Shown here: in pieces, positions 26,462 to 35,389 of the stretch | Layout of the letters: the number at the start of each line of letters is the position of its first letter | Position numbering within the stretch: position 1 is the stretch's first letter | DNA from: Acidilobus sp. 7A | Lineage (GTDB): Archaea; Thermoproteota; Thermoprotei_A; Sulfolobales; Acidilobaceae | Length of the DNA stretch: 64,000 nt | Reading direction: 5' to 3' | NCBI RefSeq assembly: GCF_003431325.1 | Contig: NZ_CP010515.1 | Location: 620,001 to 684,000, forward strand | Position numbers and translations under genes: made by a program | The notes under the pieces: model-generated | Databases searched by the model: none | Seen by the model: only the letters and a program-made list of their open reading frames with translations | What the model was told of the DNA's origin: nothing

Positions 26462-26938
26462 ATGTCTCAGACTAAGAGCAGGCCGCCCAACCTTAAGGTC
26501 AGCGGTGACCCGGACCTCATAACGATCGTCGAGAACGCACTGAAGGAGGTCTATGACCCGGAGATACCAGTCGACGTCTACAACCTTGGGCTCGTCTATG
26601 AGATAGAGGCCACGAGGGAGGGCGGCAGGCCTAAGGTGAGGATCCTAATGACGTTAACAGCAGTGGGCTGCCCGGTCACGGGATCAATACTGGGGTACGT
26701 GCAGCAGGCAATACTTGATAAGGTGCCTGGCATAAAAGAGGACGACGTTGAAATAGATATCACCTTTGAGCCTCCGTGGAGCCCAGACATGGTTAGCGAG
26801 GAGGGCAGGGAGCTCCTCAAGGAGGTTTACGGCTACGACGTAGTCGAGGACTGGAAGCAGAGGTATCAGCAGCTCAATGAGGAGCAGGCCGCCCAGCAGT
26901 CGACTTCTGAGCAGCCAGCCCAGCAAGGAAAAACGTAA
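26462..26938 (+). CDS. MIP18/DUF59 family iron-sulfur assembly protein (SufT-like)
   Basis: 158 aa. The DUF59 core includes ALKEVYDPEIPVDVYNLGLVY and TLTAVGCPV with the conserved cysteine. The C-terminus ends in a Glu/Gln-rich tail. Family members act in iron-sulfur cluster assembly or delivery. The ATG is preceded by GGAGGAGGT about 7 nt upstream, an unusually strong Shine-Dalgarno for this window, and by TTTAAAAATTT as a likely TATA box about 60 nt upstream. Confidence 0.85.
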   Translation: MSQTKSRPPNLKVSGDPDLITIVENALKEVYDPEIPVDVYNLGLVYEIEATREGGRPKVRILMTLTAVGCPVTGSILGYVQQAILDKVPGIKEDDVEIDITFEPPWSPDMVSEEGRELLKEVYGYDVVEDWKQRYQQLNEEQAAQQSTSEQPAQQGKT

Positions 26939-26971
26939 AGCCCTCATAGGAGCTGCCCTTAAAGGATTGGC

Positions 26972-27643
26972 TTGAGCTGGATAATAGGTGTTGACGAGGC
27001 CGGGCGAGGGAGCCTGGTAGGGGACCTAATTCTGGCGGCCTTCGCTATAGAGGAGGGCAGCCTGAGCCTCCTGCGCGACATGGGCGTCAGGGACAGCAAG
27101 CAGCTCACCCCGGCCCAGAGGGAGAGGCTCTATACACCGCTCACTAGGCTTGGGGTCTTTGCGGTGGTCCCGATCAGGCCGGCCGATATAGACAGGGAGA
27201 ACATCAACGTGCTTGAGGAGAGGGCGGCGGCGACCGCCATCTCCCTGATATTCAGGAGGGTGAGGCCTCAGGAGGTGAGAGCAATTTACATAGACAAGTT
27301 CGGCGAGCTTAGGGCTCTCCCAGAGGAGCTGAGGCGCATGGGGTTCAGGGGAAAGCTCGTCGTGGAGCCTAAGGCTGACGTTAATTATGTTGCGGTTTCG
27401 GCCGCCAGCATAATAGCTAAGGTCATAAGGGACCGCAGGATAGGGGTTCTGAGGTCCATGTATGGGGTTGAGGGCAGCGGCTACCCGTCAGACCCCCTCA
27501 CAGTGAAGTGGGTAAGGAAGGTGCTCTCCTCAGGCGAGAGGCCCCCGATAATAAGGTACTCATGGGGGACCCTGAGGGGCACGGAGGCGTTTGTAAACAA
27601 AACTAAGGCCCACAAGAGGACCCTTGAGGACTTCATGACTTAA
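26972..27643 (+). CDS. rnhB: Ribonuclease HII
   Basis: 223 aa from a TTG. The N-terminal GVDEAGRGSLVGD carries the first catalytic acidic pair, RDSKQL follows, and the later IYIDKFGE and KADVNYVAVSAASIIAKV give the remaining conserved acids and the substrate loop. It removes ribonucleotides embedded in DNA and RNA primers. It starts 33 nt behind the MIP18 gene and may be co-transcribed. Confidence 0.95.
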   Translation: MSWIIGVDEAGRGSLVGDLILAAFAIEEGSLSLLRDMGVRDSKQLTPAQRERLYTPLTRLGVFAVVPIRPADIDRENINVLEERAAATAISLIFRRVRPQEVRAIYIDKFGELRALPEELRRMGFRGKLVVEPKADVNYVAVSAASIIAKVIRDRRIGVLRSMYGVEGSGYPSDPLTVKWVRKVLSSGERPPIIRYSWGTLRGTEAFVNKTKAHKRTLEDFMT

Positions 27644-27741
27644 TCTGCACAGCAAAAGCCGACTTTATTGAAGTTATGGCAACTCCGCATATAACTGTGC
27701 GCTCATAAAGCCAAGCCCTTAGCTCAGAGTAGCAAGGTTTG

Positions 27742-27963
27742 CTAGGCGTTCATCACCTTCTCCTTGTAAGTCCATAATATCAATAAGTATGATATCCAAG
27801 GCGCCGCCAGCATTATTGCAACACCCACAAAGAGAAGCGACTTCCCAGTGCGAGGGCTGAGGGCCACTAAAGCGCCGCCAGCGATGGCTATTAAGAAGGT
27901 TATTATTATCATGTCACGGACAGCCTTCCTCGCTAATCTCTCCACCGAGCTCCTTTGCCCCAC
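27742..27963 (-). CDS. Small two-helix membrane protein (hypothetical)
   Basis: 73 aa with two hydrophobic helices (about 18-36 and 43-66) and charged ends. It starts within the end of the CinA-like gene (GTG at 27963, or GTG 27945 behind GGAGCTC), so translational coupling is likely. I do not recognise the family. Confidence 0.55.
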   Translation of the reverse strand: MGQRSSVERLARKAVRDMIIITFLIAIAGGALVALSPRTGKSLLFVGVAIMLAAPWISYLLILWTYKEKVMNA

Positions 27964-28765
27964 GCTTCACCATCTCCAGGGCTGAGAGAGCCCTTGACGT
28001 CGCCTCCTCCCTGCTCGACCCCGATGCCAGGACCTTTATTTCAAGAACGGGAGCCCCGACCTCTATGCCCTTCGGGTGGCTCTTGACGTAACAGCCAGGG
28101 TTCTTCCTCTCCGCCTCTTCAACGTAGGGGGCCAGCGAGGACTCTGGAACGCCTACAACTCTGAAGCCGCACTCTACAACTGAAAGCCTCGGAGCAAAAG
28201 GCTGCAGCCTTGGCATGACCTCCTCATCGAATATCGCCTCCATCTCCTTTGGAACGCCCGGGAGCGATACTATTATGGTGTCCCCCACGACAAGCCATGA
28301 GCCTGGGGCTGTGCCCACGGAGTTCCTAAGCGGCACGGCACCCTCAGGCATGTAGGCCATCTTCTCCCTCTCCTTGGACATCTGGAGCCCGCCTTCGCTG
28401 TACTTCCTGGCGACCATATCGTACGCCTCCTTGTTGAGCACCAGCTTAAGCCCGGAGGCCAGGGCGACGGCCTCAAGGGTCCTGTCGTCATATGTGGGCC
28501 CCAGGCCACCGGTCGTTACGGCTAGCCTCACCCTCCTCGCTATGGCCCTCCTGAGCTCCTCGCTAATCTCCTCCAGGTCGTCAGGCGTCACTATAATTCT
28601 CTCAACGCTGAAGCCGAGGAACGTCAGCCTCCTAGCAAGCCATGATGCGTTAGTGTTGACTACCCTGCCTATCAGTATCTCGTTGCCTATGGTGAGGAGC
28701 CACGCCTTAGGTCCCTGCGCCAGCGCCAAGCCTACTCCCCTTTGAAGGCTCGCTCTGCCAGGCAA
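27914..28765 (-). CDS. CinA-family competence/damage-inducible protein (molybdopterin-binding fold)
   Basis: 283 aa. The MoCF-type core shows TIGNEILIGRVVNTNASWLA and TTGGLGPTYDDRT, the signatures of CinA and of stand-alone archaeal CinA N-domains. Bacterial CinA binds ADP-ribose-type compounds, whereas the archaeal single-domain role is unsettled. The first 13 residues are weakly supported, since a GTG at 28735 would be an equally good start. Confidence 0.78.
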   Translation of the reverse strand: MPGRASLQRGVGLALAQGPKAWLLTIGNEILIGRVVNTNASWLARRLTFLGFSVERIIVTPDDLEEISEELRRAIARRVRLAVTTGGLGPTYDDRTLEAVALASGLKLVLNKEAYDMVARKYSEGGLQMSKEREKMAYMPEGAVPLRNSVGTAPGSWLVVGDTIIVSLPGVPKEMEAIFDEEVMPRLQPFAPRLSVVECGFRVVGVPESSLAPYVEEAERKNPGCYVKSHPKGIEVGAPVLEIKVLASGSSREEATSRALSALEMVKRGAKELGGEISEEGCP

Positions 28766-28838
28766 AACTGCGTTGCGCTGGCCCAGTATTACTGTGCGGG
28801 ATCCTCCTAGTCCTCGCCCAGAGTAAGGGGGTTCCTGG

Positions 28839-29099
28839 GTGAGCTGGGTGACCTTACAGTCCCTGCAGTACGCGGTTAACGCGATATTCGGTCACTTCAA
28901 CGTCTCAGGGCTCAGCTCTGCAACCAATGTCGTAGTGCTCGTGGGAGTTGCAATGCTCTTAGCGATAATAGTTGTGGGAGGCGTCGTGCTGCTAGTAAAG
29001 GGAGTTAAGGCCATGGGTAACATGACGCCGGGCAGGTTCCTGGCAGCGTTGATAGGCATGGCTGTAGCATTAATAATTATTGGGGCACTGCTGCCTTAG
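28839..29099 (+). CDS. Small membrane protein (hypothetical)
   Basis: 86 aa with two long hydrophobic helices (about 28-53 and 64-85) joined by KGVKAMGNMTPG. Initiation is at a GTG. It is convergent with atpD and overlaps its stop by 23 nt. No conserved motif allows a functional call. Confidence 0.6.
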   Translation: MSWVTLQSLQYAVNAIFGHFNVSGLSSATNVVVLVGVAMLLAIIVVGGVVLLVKGVKAMGNMTPGRFLAALIGMAVALIIIGALLP

Positions 29100-29739
29100 C
29101 GACAGCCTCCCTAGTGGCGGCAAGCATTCTTTTGAGGTGCTTCAGCCTGACGAAGTCCTCCCTCTCCCTCTCGTCAAGTACCATCGAGATGAACTTTATA
29201 GCCTTCTCGTAGCTTGGGATCACGACATAGTCAAGGGAGTTTATGAGCCTCTGCGTCCTCCTAAGCTCCTCTATGAGCCTCCTTATGGTCTCCTCGTACT
29301 GGACAAGCCTCAGTATGGCTGGGAGCTCCTCCCTGAGCATGATAAAGCTCTCAACAAGGTCAGGCGAGGCCCCTGGGGGTATTGCTGGGGTCGCTATTGT
29401 GCTCGGTAGCAGCTGGAAGACCGGGGCCCTCACAGTGAAGATCACTGTGACCCCCGCCTTAACCCTCAGTGACTCCTTGACAGAGGAGGCGAACGCCCAG
29501 GTCCTCTGGGGGCCCTCAGCAGCCTCGCCGCGATAGAAACTGGTGTACATATCCTCAAGCGTGCCGTAGACCTCCTTCTGGTACTTGTTGTAGTCATCAG
29601 CAACGCTCCTTATGTAGTGGAGCAACACGTCCCTCTTCTCCTCAAGGACCCTCCTAATTCTCTTTATAGTGGCATACTCCCTTCGTAGCCTTATTAGGTT
29701 AATCTTGGTTGGCAGGGTGCTTCTGACGTCTATTGCCAA
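29077..29739 (-). CDS. atpD: A-type ATP synthase subunit D
   Basis: 220 aa. The N-terminus LPTKINLIRLRREYATIKR, a long coiled coil, and the C-terminal LVYDREREDFVRLK-like segment match the central-stalk D subunit, the rotor shaft of the A1 head. No other ATP synthase subunit is linked here, so atpD is detached from its operon in this genome. Confidence 0.9.
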   Translation of the reverse strand: MAIDVRSTLPTKINLIRLRREYATIKRIRRVLEEKRDVLLHYIRSVADDYNKYQKEVYGTLEDMYTSFYRGEAAEGPQRTWAFASSVKESLRVKAGVTVIFTVRAPVFQLLPSTIATPAIPPGASPDLVESFIMLREELPAILRLVQYEETIRRLIEELRRTQRLINSLDYVVIPSYEKAIKFISMVLDEREREDFVRLKHLKRMLAATREAVAKAAVPQ

Positions 29740-29813
29740 GCTTCGCCCCCACCTACGAGATCTGACTAGACTTTAAACAGTTCTGTCCACACCTATATCT
29801 TGCAGGATGCGAA

Positions 29814-30926
29814 GTGGAGCTGAGACCGCTGGACTCAAAAGGAAAGGCCATAGAGGTGCTGCCGAGGAGCGAGGAGGACCTCTGGGCGCTGGCCCTCACG
29901 CTAAGGAGGGGGGACCTGGTCAGAACGGTAGTTACAAGGGACGTCAGCGGCAGGGACGCTAAGAGCAAGGAGAGGAAGCCCATAGAGGTCCTGCTTAGGG
30001 TTGAGAGCGTCGAGTTCCAGCCCTTCACAGGCTCCCTGAGGGTATTTGGCCTAATAGAGGAGGGACCCGACAGGTTCGGAGTCAAGGGAAAGCACCAGTC
30101 GGCCTACATAGGCCTCAACCAGAGGCTGACCATAATTAGGGAGGAGGGCTGGGGGCAGAGGCCCCTCGAGAGGCTTAGGTCGAGCGGCCCCAAGGGAAAG
30201 GCACTTATCGTTGCCATTGACTACGACAGCTACGCCTTAGCCATACTTACTCCCATAGGTCTGAGGCTCCTCTACGAGAACGCCGTCTCCCTGGGCTCCA
30301 AGGACGACCCGAGGAGGCAGGCTAACGTTGAAGAATTAATCAACAGGGTTGCAAACGAGGTCATCAGCGAGTCCTCGAGGGAGGGGGCAAGCGTCATCGT
30401 TGTTGCCGGCCCCACTACACTTAAGGATGAGGTGTCCTCAAAGGTCAGGTCGCTGGCCCCTGGCCTGAGGATCATCGAGGACACTGTTTCCTCAGGCGGC
30501 GCTGAGGGCGTCTACGAGGTCATAAGGAGACAGAGCGTAGTTGAGGCGCTTGGTGAGCTGAGCAGCGTGAGGGCCCAGGGGCTCCTTGAGGAGTTCATGA
30601 GGCTTCTCTCAACAGACAGCGAAACGGTGGCCTACACCCTTGATGATGTCAAGCGCGCTGCGGACCTCGGGGCTGTTAAGTCACTCGTCATACTTGACAG
30701 CCTCCTCTACTCGATAGATGACAGGGAGAGGGAGCTCTCGCAGGAGATAGTGGAGGAAGTTGAGGCCAAGAGGGGTGAGGTCGTGGTTATAGGCAGCGAG
30801 TCGCCGGCCTCGCAGACGGTCGCCTCAATGGGAGGAGCGATAGCTATACTTCGTTACAGGCTCCCCAGGGAGGTCAAGGAGGGCCAGACAGAACCTTCAG
30901 GAGGCCAGCAGCTGCCTCCCTCCTGA
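29814..30926 (+). CDS. pelA: mRNA surveillance protein pelota (Dom34)
   Basis: 370 aa. The N-terminal Sm-like domain carries KGKAIEVLPRSEEDLWAL and GDLVRTVVTRDV. The central and C-terminal eRF1-like domains follow, and there is no GGQ. With aEF1A or ABCE1 it releases ribosomes stalled on damaged or truncated mRNA. The start is a GTG at 29814. Confidence 0.94.
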   Translation: MELRPLDSKGKAIEVLPRSEEDLWALALTLRRGDLVRTVVTRDVSGRDAKSKERKPIEVLLRVESVEFQPFTGSLRVFGLIEEGPDRFGVKGKHQSAYIGLNQRLTIIREEGWGQRPLERLRSSGPKGKALIVAIDYDSYALAILTPIGLRLLYENAVSLGSKDDPRRQANVEELINRVANEVISESSREGASVIVVAGPTTLKDEVSSKVRSLAPGLRIIEDTVSSGGAEGVYEVIRRQSVVEALGELSSVRAQGLLEEFMRLLSTDSETVAYTLDDVKRAADLGAVKSLVILDSLLYSIDDRERELSQEIVEEVEAKRGEVVVIGSESPASQTVASMGGAIAILRYRLPREVKEGQTEPSGGQQLPPS

Positions 30927-31671
30927 CAACTATTACGTCGCCAACAACGGCCACTCTGTCTATGGCTCCGCCGACGTCCTGACCGCTCAGGTTTACAGCC
31001 ACAGAGCCGCACTCCCTCGCTATGCCTATAGCGGCGGCCACGTCAACGTTCCTGAGCTTGCCCCTTAGGTCTATGAAGGCGAGGCCCCTGCCAAGCCCCA
31101 CGGTCGAGATTTCAAGGGCGGAGCTGCCGAGGCTTCTAACCTTGATGTTGGGGCTGTATGTGAAGACCCTGGCCACCCTCGTGGTCTCCTCAGGCCTCTC
31201 CACATAGACGAAGACCAGGTTACTCCCCTCGGCCTTCGGCCTCACGCTCTCGCTGCCCTCAAAACACCCCTTGCCTCTGCCGAACGATACGGTGTTGCCG
31301 AACCCTATTGGCGCAACTGCCCCGGCCACGGCGTCGCTAATAGATTTGCCCCCTGGCGGTATCACAGCTACAGATACGGAGCACCAAGGTATGCAGTTCT
31401 CATAGTTAAGGCTACCGTCGAGGGGGTCAACTATGAAGGTGTACTCCCCGTCGCCCATGGTTCCGCTCTCCTCGCTTACCATCCTGAAGCTGAGGCCCTC
31501 GGACCTCAGGTCCTCGTATATGGCCCTCTCAGCTTCAAGGTCAGCCCTTATGGTCTCCCCCCTTACTCTCATAGTTGAGTCGCTGCACCACTCCTCCCTC
31601 AGCATCCTGGCCGCGTCCTCGGCTACCTTCACTACGAGCGACCTGAGGTCCTCAATCTCCCTCCTCTCCAT
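30874..31671 (-). CDS. Inositol-monophosphatase/fructose-bisphosphatase family phosphatase
   Basis: About 265 aa. Metal-binding motifs are SEESG (E/E), IVDPLDGSLNY (DPxDGT/S-type) and, at the end, NVDVAAAIGIARECG, which is near the usual WDxxAG site but altered. Archaeal homologues hydrolyse both inositol-1-phosphate and fructose-1,6-bisphosphate. ATG 31671 is favoured over ATG 31734 because AGTTAAAACC at about 31698-31707 is a well-spaced TATA box. Its end overlaps pelA on the other strand. Confidence 0.82.
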   Translation of the reverse strand: MERREIEDLRSLVVKVAEDAARMLREEWCSDSTMRVRGETIRADLEAERAIYEDLRSEGLSFRMVSEESGTMGDGEYTFIVDPLDGSLNYENCIPWCSVSVAVIPPGGKSISDAVAGAVAPIGFGNTVSFGRGKGCFEGSESVRPKAEGSNLVFVYVERPEETTRVARVFTYSPNIKVRSLGSSALEISTVGLGRGLAFIDLRGKLRNVDVAAAIGIARECGSVAVNLSGQDVGGAIDRVAVVGDVIVVRREAAAGLLKVLSGPP

Positions 31672-31720
31672 GGACTCTCTCCCTGCGACCTGTGGAGGCA
31701 AGGGTTTTAACTGGGGTTGC

Positions 31721-32827
31721 TCAACGGATGGCAAGCCCTATAATGGTAGCCCCGAGGGCTAGGGGCAGCGCAGCCAAGTAAAGGGTGCCGTGAAGGCCCC
31801 CTAGGGCTATTGCGACCGACGCTATGAACGGCGAGATTACTTCGCCGACCCCTGAGGATATCGATATAACGTAATTTGCTTTGACCTCTTCGTCAGGTGC
31901 CGATGCGAAGCTCTCGTAAAGGGAGACGGGGTAGACGACCGCGTGCGGGACAGCGAAGAGCAGGAGGCCGGCTAGCGCAAGAGGCCAGAGCCCCGTGGAG
32001 AGGAGTACCGTGGATACCACAAGAAGGCCCAGGGCTACCAGCTTAACCCTTCTGACTCTTGAGACTTTAGCTGATGCAAACCTTAGCATGGCAGACAGCG
32101 AGAACATGGCTGCCATGGAACCGAATGCCTCCATCGTGCTGAGGCCGAGGGCCTTAACGGCGTAGAGCGGCCAGTAGGAGAGCACAAGCGGGAAGATGGT
32201 CGAGTAGAGTAGGTTAACGTAGAAGGCGTTGGCAAACCTCCTGGTCTTAAAGAGGCCTACGAAGTCCTTGGGCCCTGGGAGCCTGACACTAAGGTTAGCC
32301 CTGGGGTGGATTGGCGCCAGGAGGGAGTGGGCGAGGGAGGTAAGTACTATAATGGACGCTATAAGAAAGGCGAGCCAGAGGTACCCCTTAGGCATGAGGG
32401 ACGACGTCAGGGTCGCGGCTATGAGCCCGAGCGATAGCCCTAGGGAGTAAGTCGCAACGCCCTCAAGGGGCCTCTCGCCGGAGGAGAGCCTGTGGAGTGA
32501 TGGAGCAAGGACAGAGCCAGCCATGCCAGAGCCGACTCCGGCGGCGGCGACGGCAACGATAGAGAGCCCTGGGCGTAGGGCGAGCATCGCGAGCCCTATT
32601 GCCATTAGGGAGAGGCCTGCCACCACGGCGCTCCTGGTGCCCCCTGCTAAGGAGGCGAGGAGAGACCCCAGGGCCGTTGAGACCCAAAGGTCAATAACTA
32701 CATAAGGTATCATCGACACGCTGAAGCCGGAGAGAGCCAGGAAGATAGCCACTGTTGCCTGCAGAAGAGCCGTGGCGAACCTCAGGGAGGCTGTGGAGAC
32801 TACTAGGCTTGAGGCGCCGCGAAGCAA
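31721..32827 (-). CDS. Major facilitator superfamily transporter
   Basis: 368 aa with about 11-12 hydrophobic segments and glycine-rich loops typical of MFS carriers. A motif resembling the A-loop is at about 48-60. It follows a glycosyltransferase gene by 5 nt and is probably in the same transcript. The substrate cannot be deduced. Confidence 0.72.
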   Translation of the reverse strand: MLRGASSLVVSTASLRFATALLQATVAIFLALSGFSVSMIPYVVIDLWVSTALGSLLASLAGGTRSAVVAGLSLMAIGLAMLALRPGLSIVAVAAAGVGSGMAGSVLAPSLHRLSSGERPLEGVATYSLGLSLGLIAATLTSSLMPKGYLWLAFLIASIIVLTSLAHSLLAPIHPRANLSVRLPGPKDFVGLFKTRRFANAFYVNLLYSTIFPLVLSYWPLYAVKALGLSTMEAFGSMAAMFSLSAMLRFASAKVSRVRRVKLVALGLLVVSTVLLSTGLWPLALAGLLLFAVPHAVVYPVSLYESFASAPDEEVKANYVISISSGVGEVISPFIASVAIALGGLHGTLYLAALPLALGATIIGLAIR

Positions 32828-32832
32828 AGGCG

Positions 32833-33891
32833 TCAGCCCTCGAGAGCGGACATGTAAACCTTGAGGAGTCTCTCCCCCACCACCTCTGGGTCATGGTCCC
32901 TCCTAACGACCTCGCGTGCGGCGGCAGAGAGCTTACTCCTGAGCCCCTCGTCGCTTGCCAGCCTCTCAAGGGAGTTCGAGAGGGAGAGCACGTCATCTCT
33001 TTCAACTACTATCCCGGCGTCCCCCACCAGCTCAGGCAGGGCGCCCACGTCAGTAACTATAGGGACTGCGCCGTGCGCCATGGCCTCGAGGACTGTTAAG
33101 TTGTAGGCCTCGGCCCTGCTGGGCGCCAGAACGATGTCCGTCTCAGGCATTATAACGTTATGAAGGGTAAAGTCGTCAACCCTGTTAAAGGCCACCAGGC
33201 CCCTCAGGCCGCTGGCCTTGGCTATCCTTGTGGCGTCAGGGCCTATGACTATCAAAACTACGTCCTTGAGGTACTTAAGGGTCCTCGCGAAAGCCTTAAG
33301 CGCAACGTCAAGGCCCTTCCTCAGCGGGTCCCTGGCGACCAGGAGTACGTTGACCGTGCTGTGGGGCCTCCTCTCGCCGAGCATCATCGGAGGGGGGACC
33401 ACATACACTTTAGAGGCGGGCACGCCGTCCCTCACGAAGCCCTCGTAGGCCCACTTAGACCATGTTATAACGGCCCTGCAGTTATCGTCATTAAGCCTAT
33501 CAATGATAGTGCCCACTATTGCAGACCTGACAGCAGCAGGCATGTTGAAGTACTCGCTGAGGTACTGGCCAGGGCTCTCGTCGTTCTCGTGGACCCAAGG
33601 AGATGAGATGCGCGTGAGGTCCATGAAGAAGTCGTGGACTAAATCAAAACCCTCCCCTACCGGGGGCCTCAGAGCCCTGGTCAGCTGCACCACGGCGCTC
33701 CTAATAATGTTACTAGGAGTCACCTCGCTGTAGTTTAGGGGGGCCTCATATATTGACGTCCTAGGAAGCGTGAAATACCTTACGCCAGGCGGCGGGTTCG
33801 CAAGCCTTAGGGAGGGCCCTCTCCTGAGGCCCCCGACCCTTCTATCATACTCAGCCAGGAGGAGCACCCTGAGCTCCTCCAAGGAGGTCAC
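32833..33891 (-). CDS. Glycosyltransferase family 4
   Basis: About 352 aa, GT-B fold. The C-terminal Rossmann domain has NVLLVARDPLRKGLDVALKA, a donor-binding ESRAEAYN-like loop (APSRAEAYNLTVLEA) and GALPELVGDAG, close to the EX7E motif. It transfers a sugar from a nucleotide donor, probably for surface glycans. The start is the GTG at 33891, giving a GTGA overlap with the preceding remnant gene; a longer frame to 33993 would run across it. Confidence 0.8.
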   Translation of the reverse strand: MTSLEELRVLLLAEYDRRVGGLRRGPSLRLANPPPGVRYFTLPRTSIYEAPLNYSEVTPSNIIRSAVVQLTRALRPPVGEGFDLVHDFFMDLTRISSPWVHENDESPGQYLSEYFNMPAAVRSAIVGTIIDRLNDDNCRAVITWSKWAYEGFVRDGVPASKVYVVPPPMMLGERRPHSTVNVLLVARDPLRKGLDVALKAFARTLKYLKDVVLIVIGPDATRIAKASGLRGLVAFNRVDDFTLHNVIMPETDIVLAPSRAEAYNLTVLEAMAHGAVPIVTDVGALPELVGDAGIVVERDDVLSLSNSLERLASDEGLRSKLSAAAREVVRRDHDPEVVGERLLKVYMSALEG

Positions 33892-34325
33892 CCGAAGCCT
33901 TTCAAACTCATAATATCGTTTACCGTCAGCGGCCCCTCGACATCCCTTGGCAGGCTGAAGCAGCGTCCGTTGTAGATATAGGGGTCCCTCCACCTGGCAT
34001 AGGGGTAGATAGACTCCTTCATCGACTCGGCTCCCTGCCCGCGCTTGGCTAAGACATCGTCAGCTCTCTCAGTGCCCCTCACGTAGCTAAGCTCGGAGGC
34101 CATGATTTCCCTGACTGCATGCCCCCTGAACGCATTGAGCCCCTCAGCCACGGCTGTTGATGGCATGTGGCCGTCGGAGCTCACCGCGTGCGCGGGGGCC
34201 CCTGTAGGCATATTATCAAATATTGCAACGTCGTCATTGGTCGTCATAATTAAGTGCACTGTGATCGGCCAACCTATGTAGCTGCCCCCTCCGAAGACTA
34301 TTATCGTGTCCTTCAGTGAGTTCAT
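33888..34325 (-). CDS. NAD-binding sugar-epimerase-like fragment (truncated, possibly Agl3/SQD1-related)
   Basis: The start at ATG 34325 encodes DTIIVFGGGSYIGWPITVHL, an NAD(P)-binding Rossmann loop with the GWP that sulfoquinovose-synthase-type proteins carry. Full-length family members have about 390 aa. Only about 145 remain, and the later part (YPYARWRDPYIYNGRCFS) does not continue the family. The gene may be a truncated, possibly non-functional copy, or a small protein with a single Rossmann domain. A TATA-like GCTTATTTATAC upstream supports transcription. Confidence 0.5.
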   Translation of the reverse strand: MNSLKDTIIVFGGGSYIGWPITVHLIMTTNDDVAIFDNMPTGAPAHAVSSDGHMPSTAVAEGLNAFRGHAVREIMASELSYVRGTERADDVLAKRGQGAESMKESIYPYARWRDPYIYNGRCFSLPRDVEGPLTVNDIMSLKGFG

Positions 34326-34387
34326 GTTTTCGTCATGTAAGATAAACCTTTGAGTATAAATAAGCGGTTTGTACTCCGAGTACACGC

Positions 34388-34684
34388 TCAAAGGGACAGG
34401 CCAAAGCCCCTGAGGAAGTAGTTCATCCTCCTCAGCTCGCGGTAGAAGGCCGCCCCCCTCTCGGTTAGCACTAAGTAGTTGCCGTCCTCGCCCCTCTCCT
34501 CTATTATAAAGCCTTTCTCCTCCAGCTCAGAGAGGTACATAAGGAACCTGTCATAGGGCAGGTTGGCGCTTGAGAGCACGTGGGAGAACCTGGCCTTGCC
34601 CCCCTCGTTAGCCACGCTGTTCAGCACGTCATAGTATATCCTCAGCCTGCTCCTGGGGCTTGACCTGCTCAATACCTGCTCCAC
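34388..34684 (-). CDS. Winged-helix transcriptional regulator (HTH_45 type)
   Basis: 98 aa. The winged helix is SRSRLRIYYDVLNSVANEGG followed by LSSANLPYDRFLMYLSELEEKGFI and a wing (YLVLTERGAAFYREL). This is the archaeal HTH_45 pattern. It begins inside the end of the 7-TM membrane gene (16 nt overlap), so the two are coupled and may form a sensor-regulator pair. Confidence 0.75.
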   Translation of the reverse strand: MEQVLSRSSPRSRLRIYYDVLNSVANEGGKARFSHVLSSANLPYDRFLMYLSELEEKGFIIEERGEDGNYLVLTERGAAFYRELRRMNYFLRGFGLSL

Positions 34685-35313
34685 CTCAGCAGGAAGGCCG
34701 CTATGAGGGCAAAGGAGACGAACTGCAGTAGCTCCCCGTATATGTAGTAGTACGGGTTCCTGACGGCAGAGGCGTAAAGCATGGTGATGTGTGATATCAG
34801 CAGGACCCCAAAGGACAGCATTATAAGCCTCGAGAGCCTCGTGCCTCCTCTGCTCTCTAGTAGCCCGCCCTCAAAGATGACAATTGAGAGCATAGTTATG
34901 GACAGCACCTGGGAGGCGTCAAAGACCAGGTGACCTAACAGGAAGTACTCCCTCAGCTGCCTTGGCATTATAGGCAGCACTGCCGCGGCGGCGCCCCAGT
35001 AGGCGGCCTTTGTATAGCCGACCGCAAAGACCAGGTACGCCACGTTCTGAAGTACAAGGTAGCTGACGCCAGCTATGTACGCCAGCCTGGCGTCCTCGTA
35101 GATGTTTCCAACGCCCACGCCAAGGGAGAGGCTTAGCCAGCCCTGGACTATTAGGCCGACCCCAAGCAGCAGGAAGCCCAGGCTTATGTACTGAAGAGGC
35201 GATGTCCTCACCATGCGCTGGTAGGCGAAGGCTATGTAGCTCGTGGCCAGGGCCACTGCCCCGCTCAGCAGGCTTAGCAGGCCGCCCAGAGTTATGAAGT
35301 CATTAAGTAACAT
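34669..35313 (-). CDS. Seven-helix membrane protein (hypothetical)
   Basis: 214 aa with about seven hydrophobic segments and no recognised motif. Genes of this kind sit upstream of HTH_45 regulators in other crenarchaea, which I recall only in general terms. Here the stop overlaps the regulator start, so joint function is plausible but unproven. Confidence 0.6.
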   Translation of the reverse strand: MLLNDFITLGGLLSLLSGAVALATSYIAFAYQRMVRTSPLQYISLGFLLLGVGLIVQGWLSLSLGVGVGNIYEDARLAYIAGVSYLVLQNVAYLVFAVGYTKAAYWGAAAAVLPIMPRQLREYFLLGHLVFDASQVLSITMLSIVIFEGGLLESRGGTRLSRLIMLSFGVLLISHITMLYASAVRNPYYYIYGELLQFVSFALIAAFLLRWSRY

Positions 35314-35389
35314 CGGCTGGCTCCCGCTATGATTTGGCTGAGTGGGGCAAGTTTAAAAGTATAAAAATAACCTAAGGGGCTGTCCAAGG

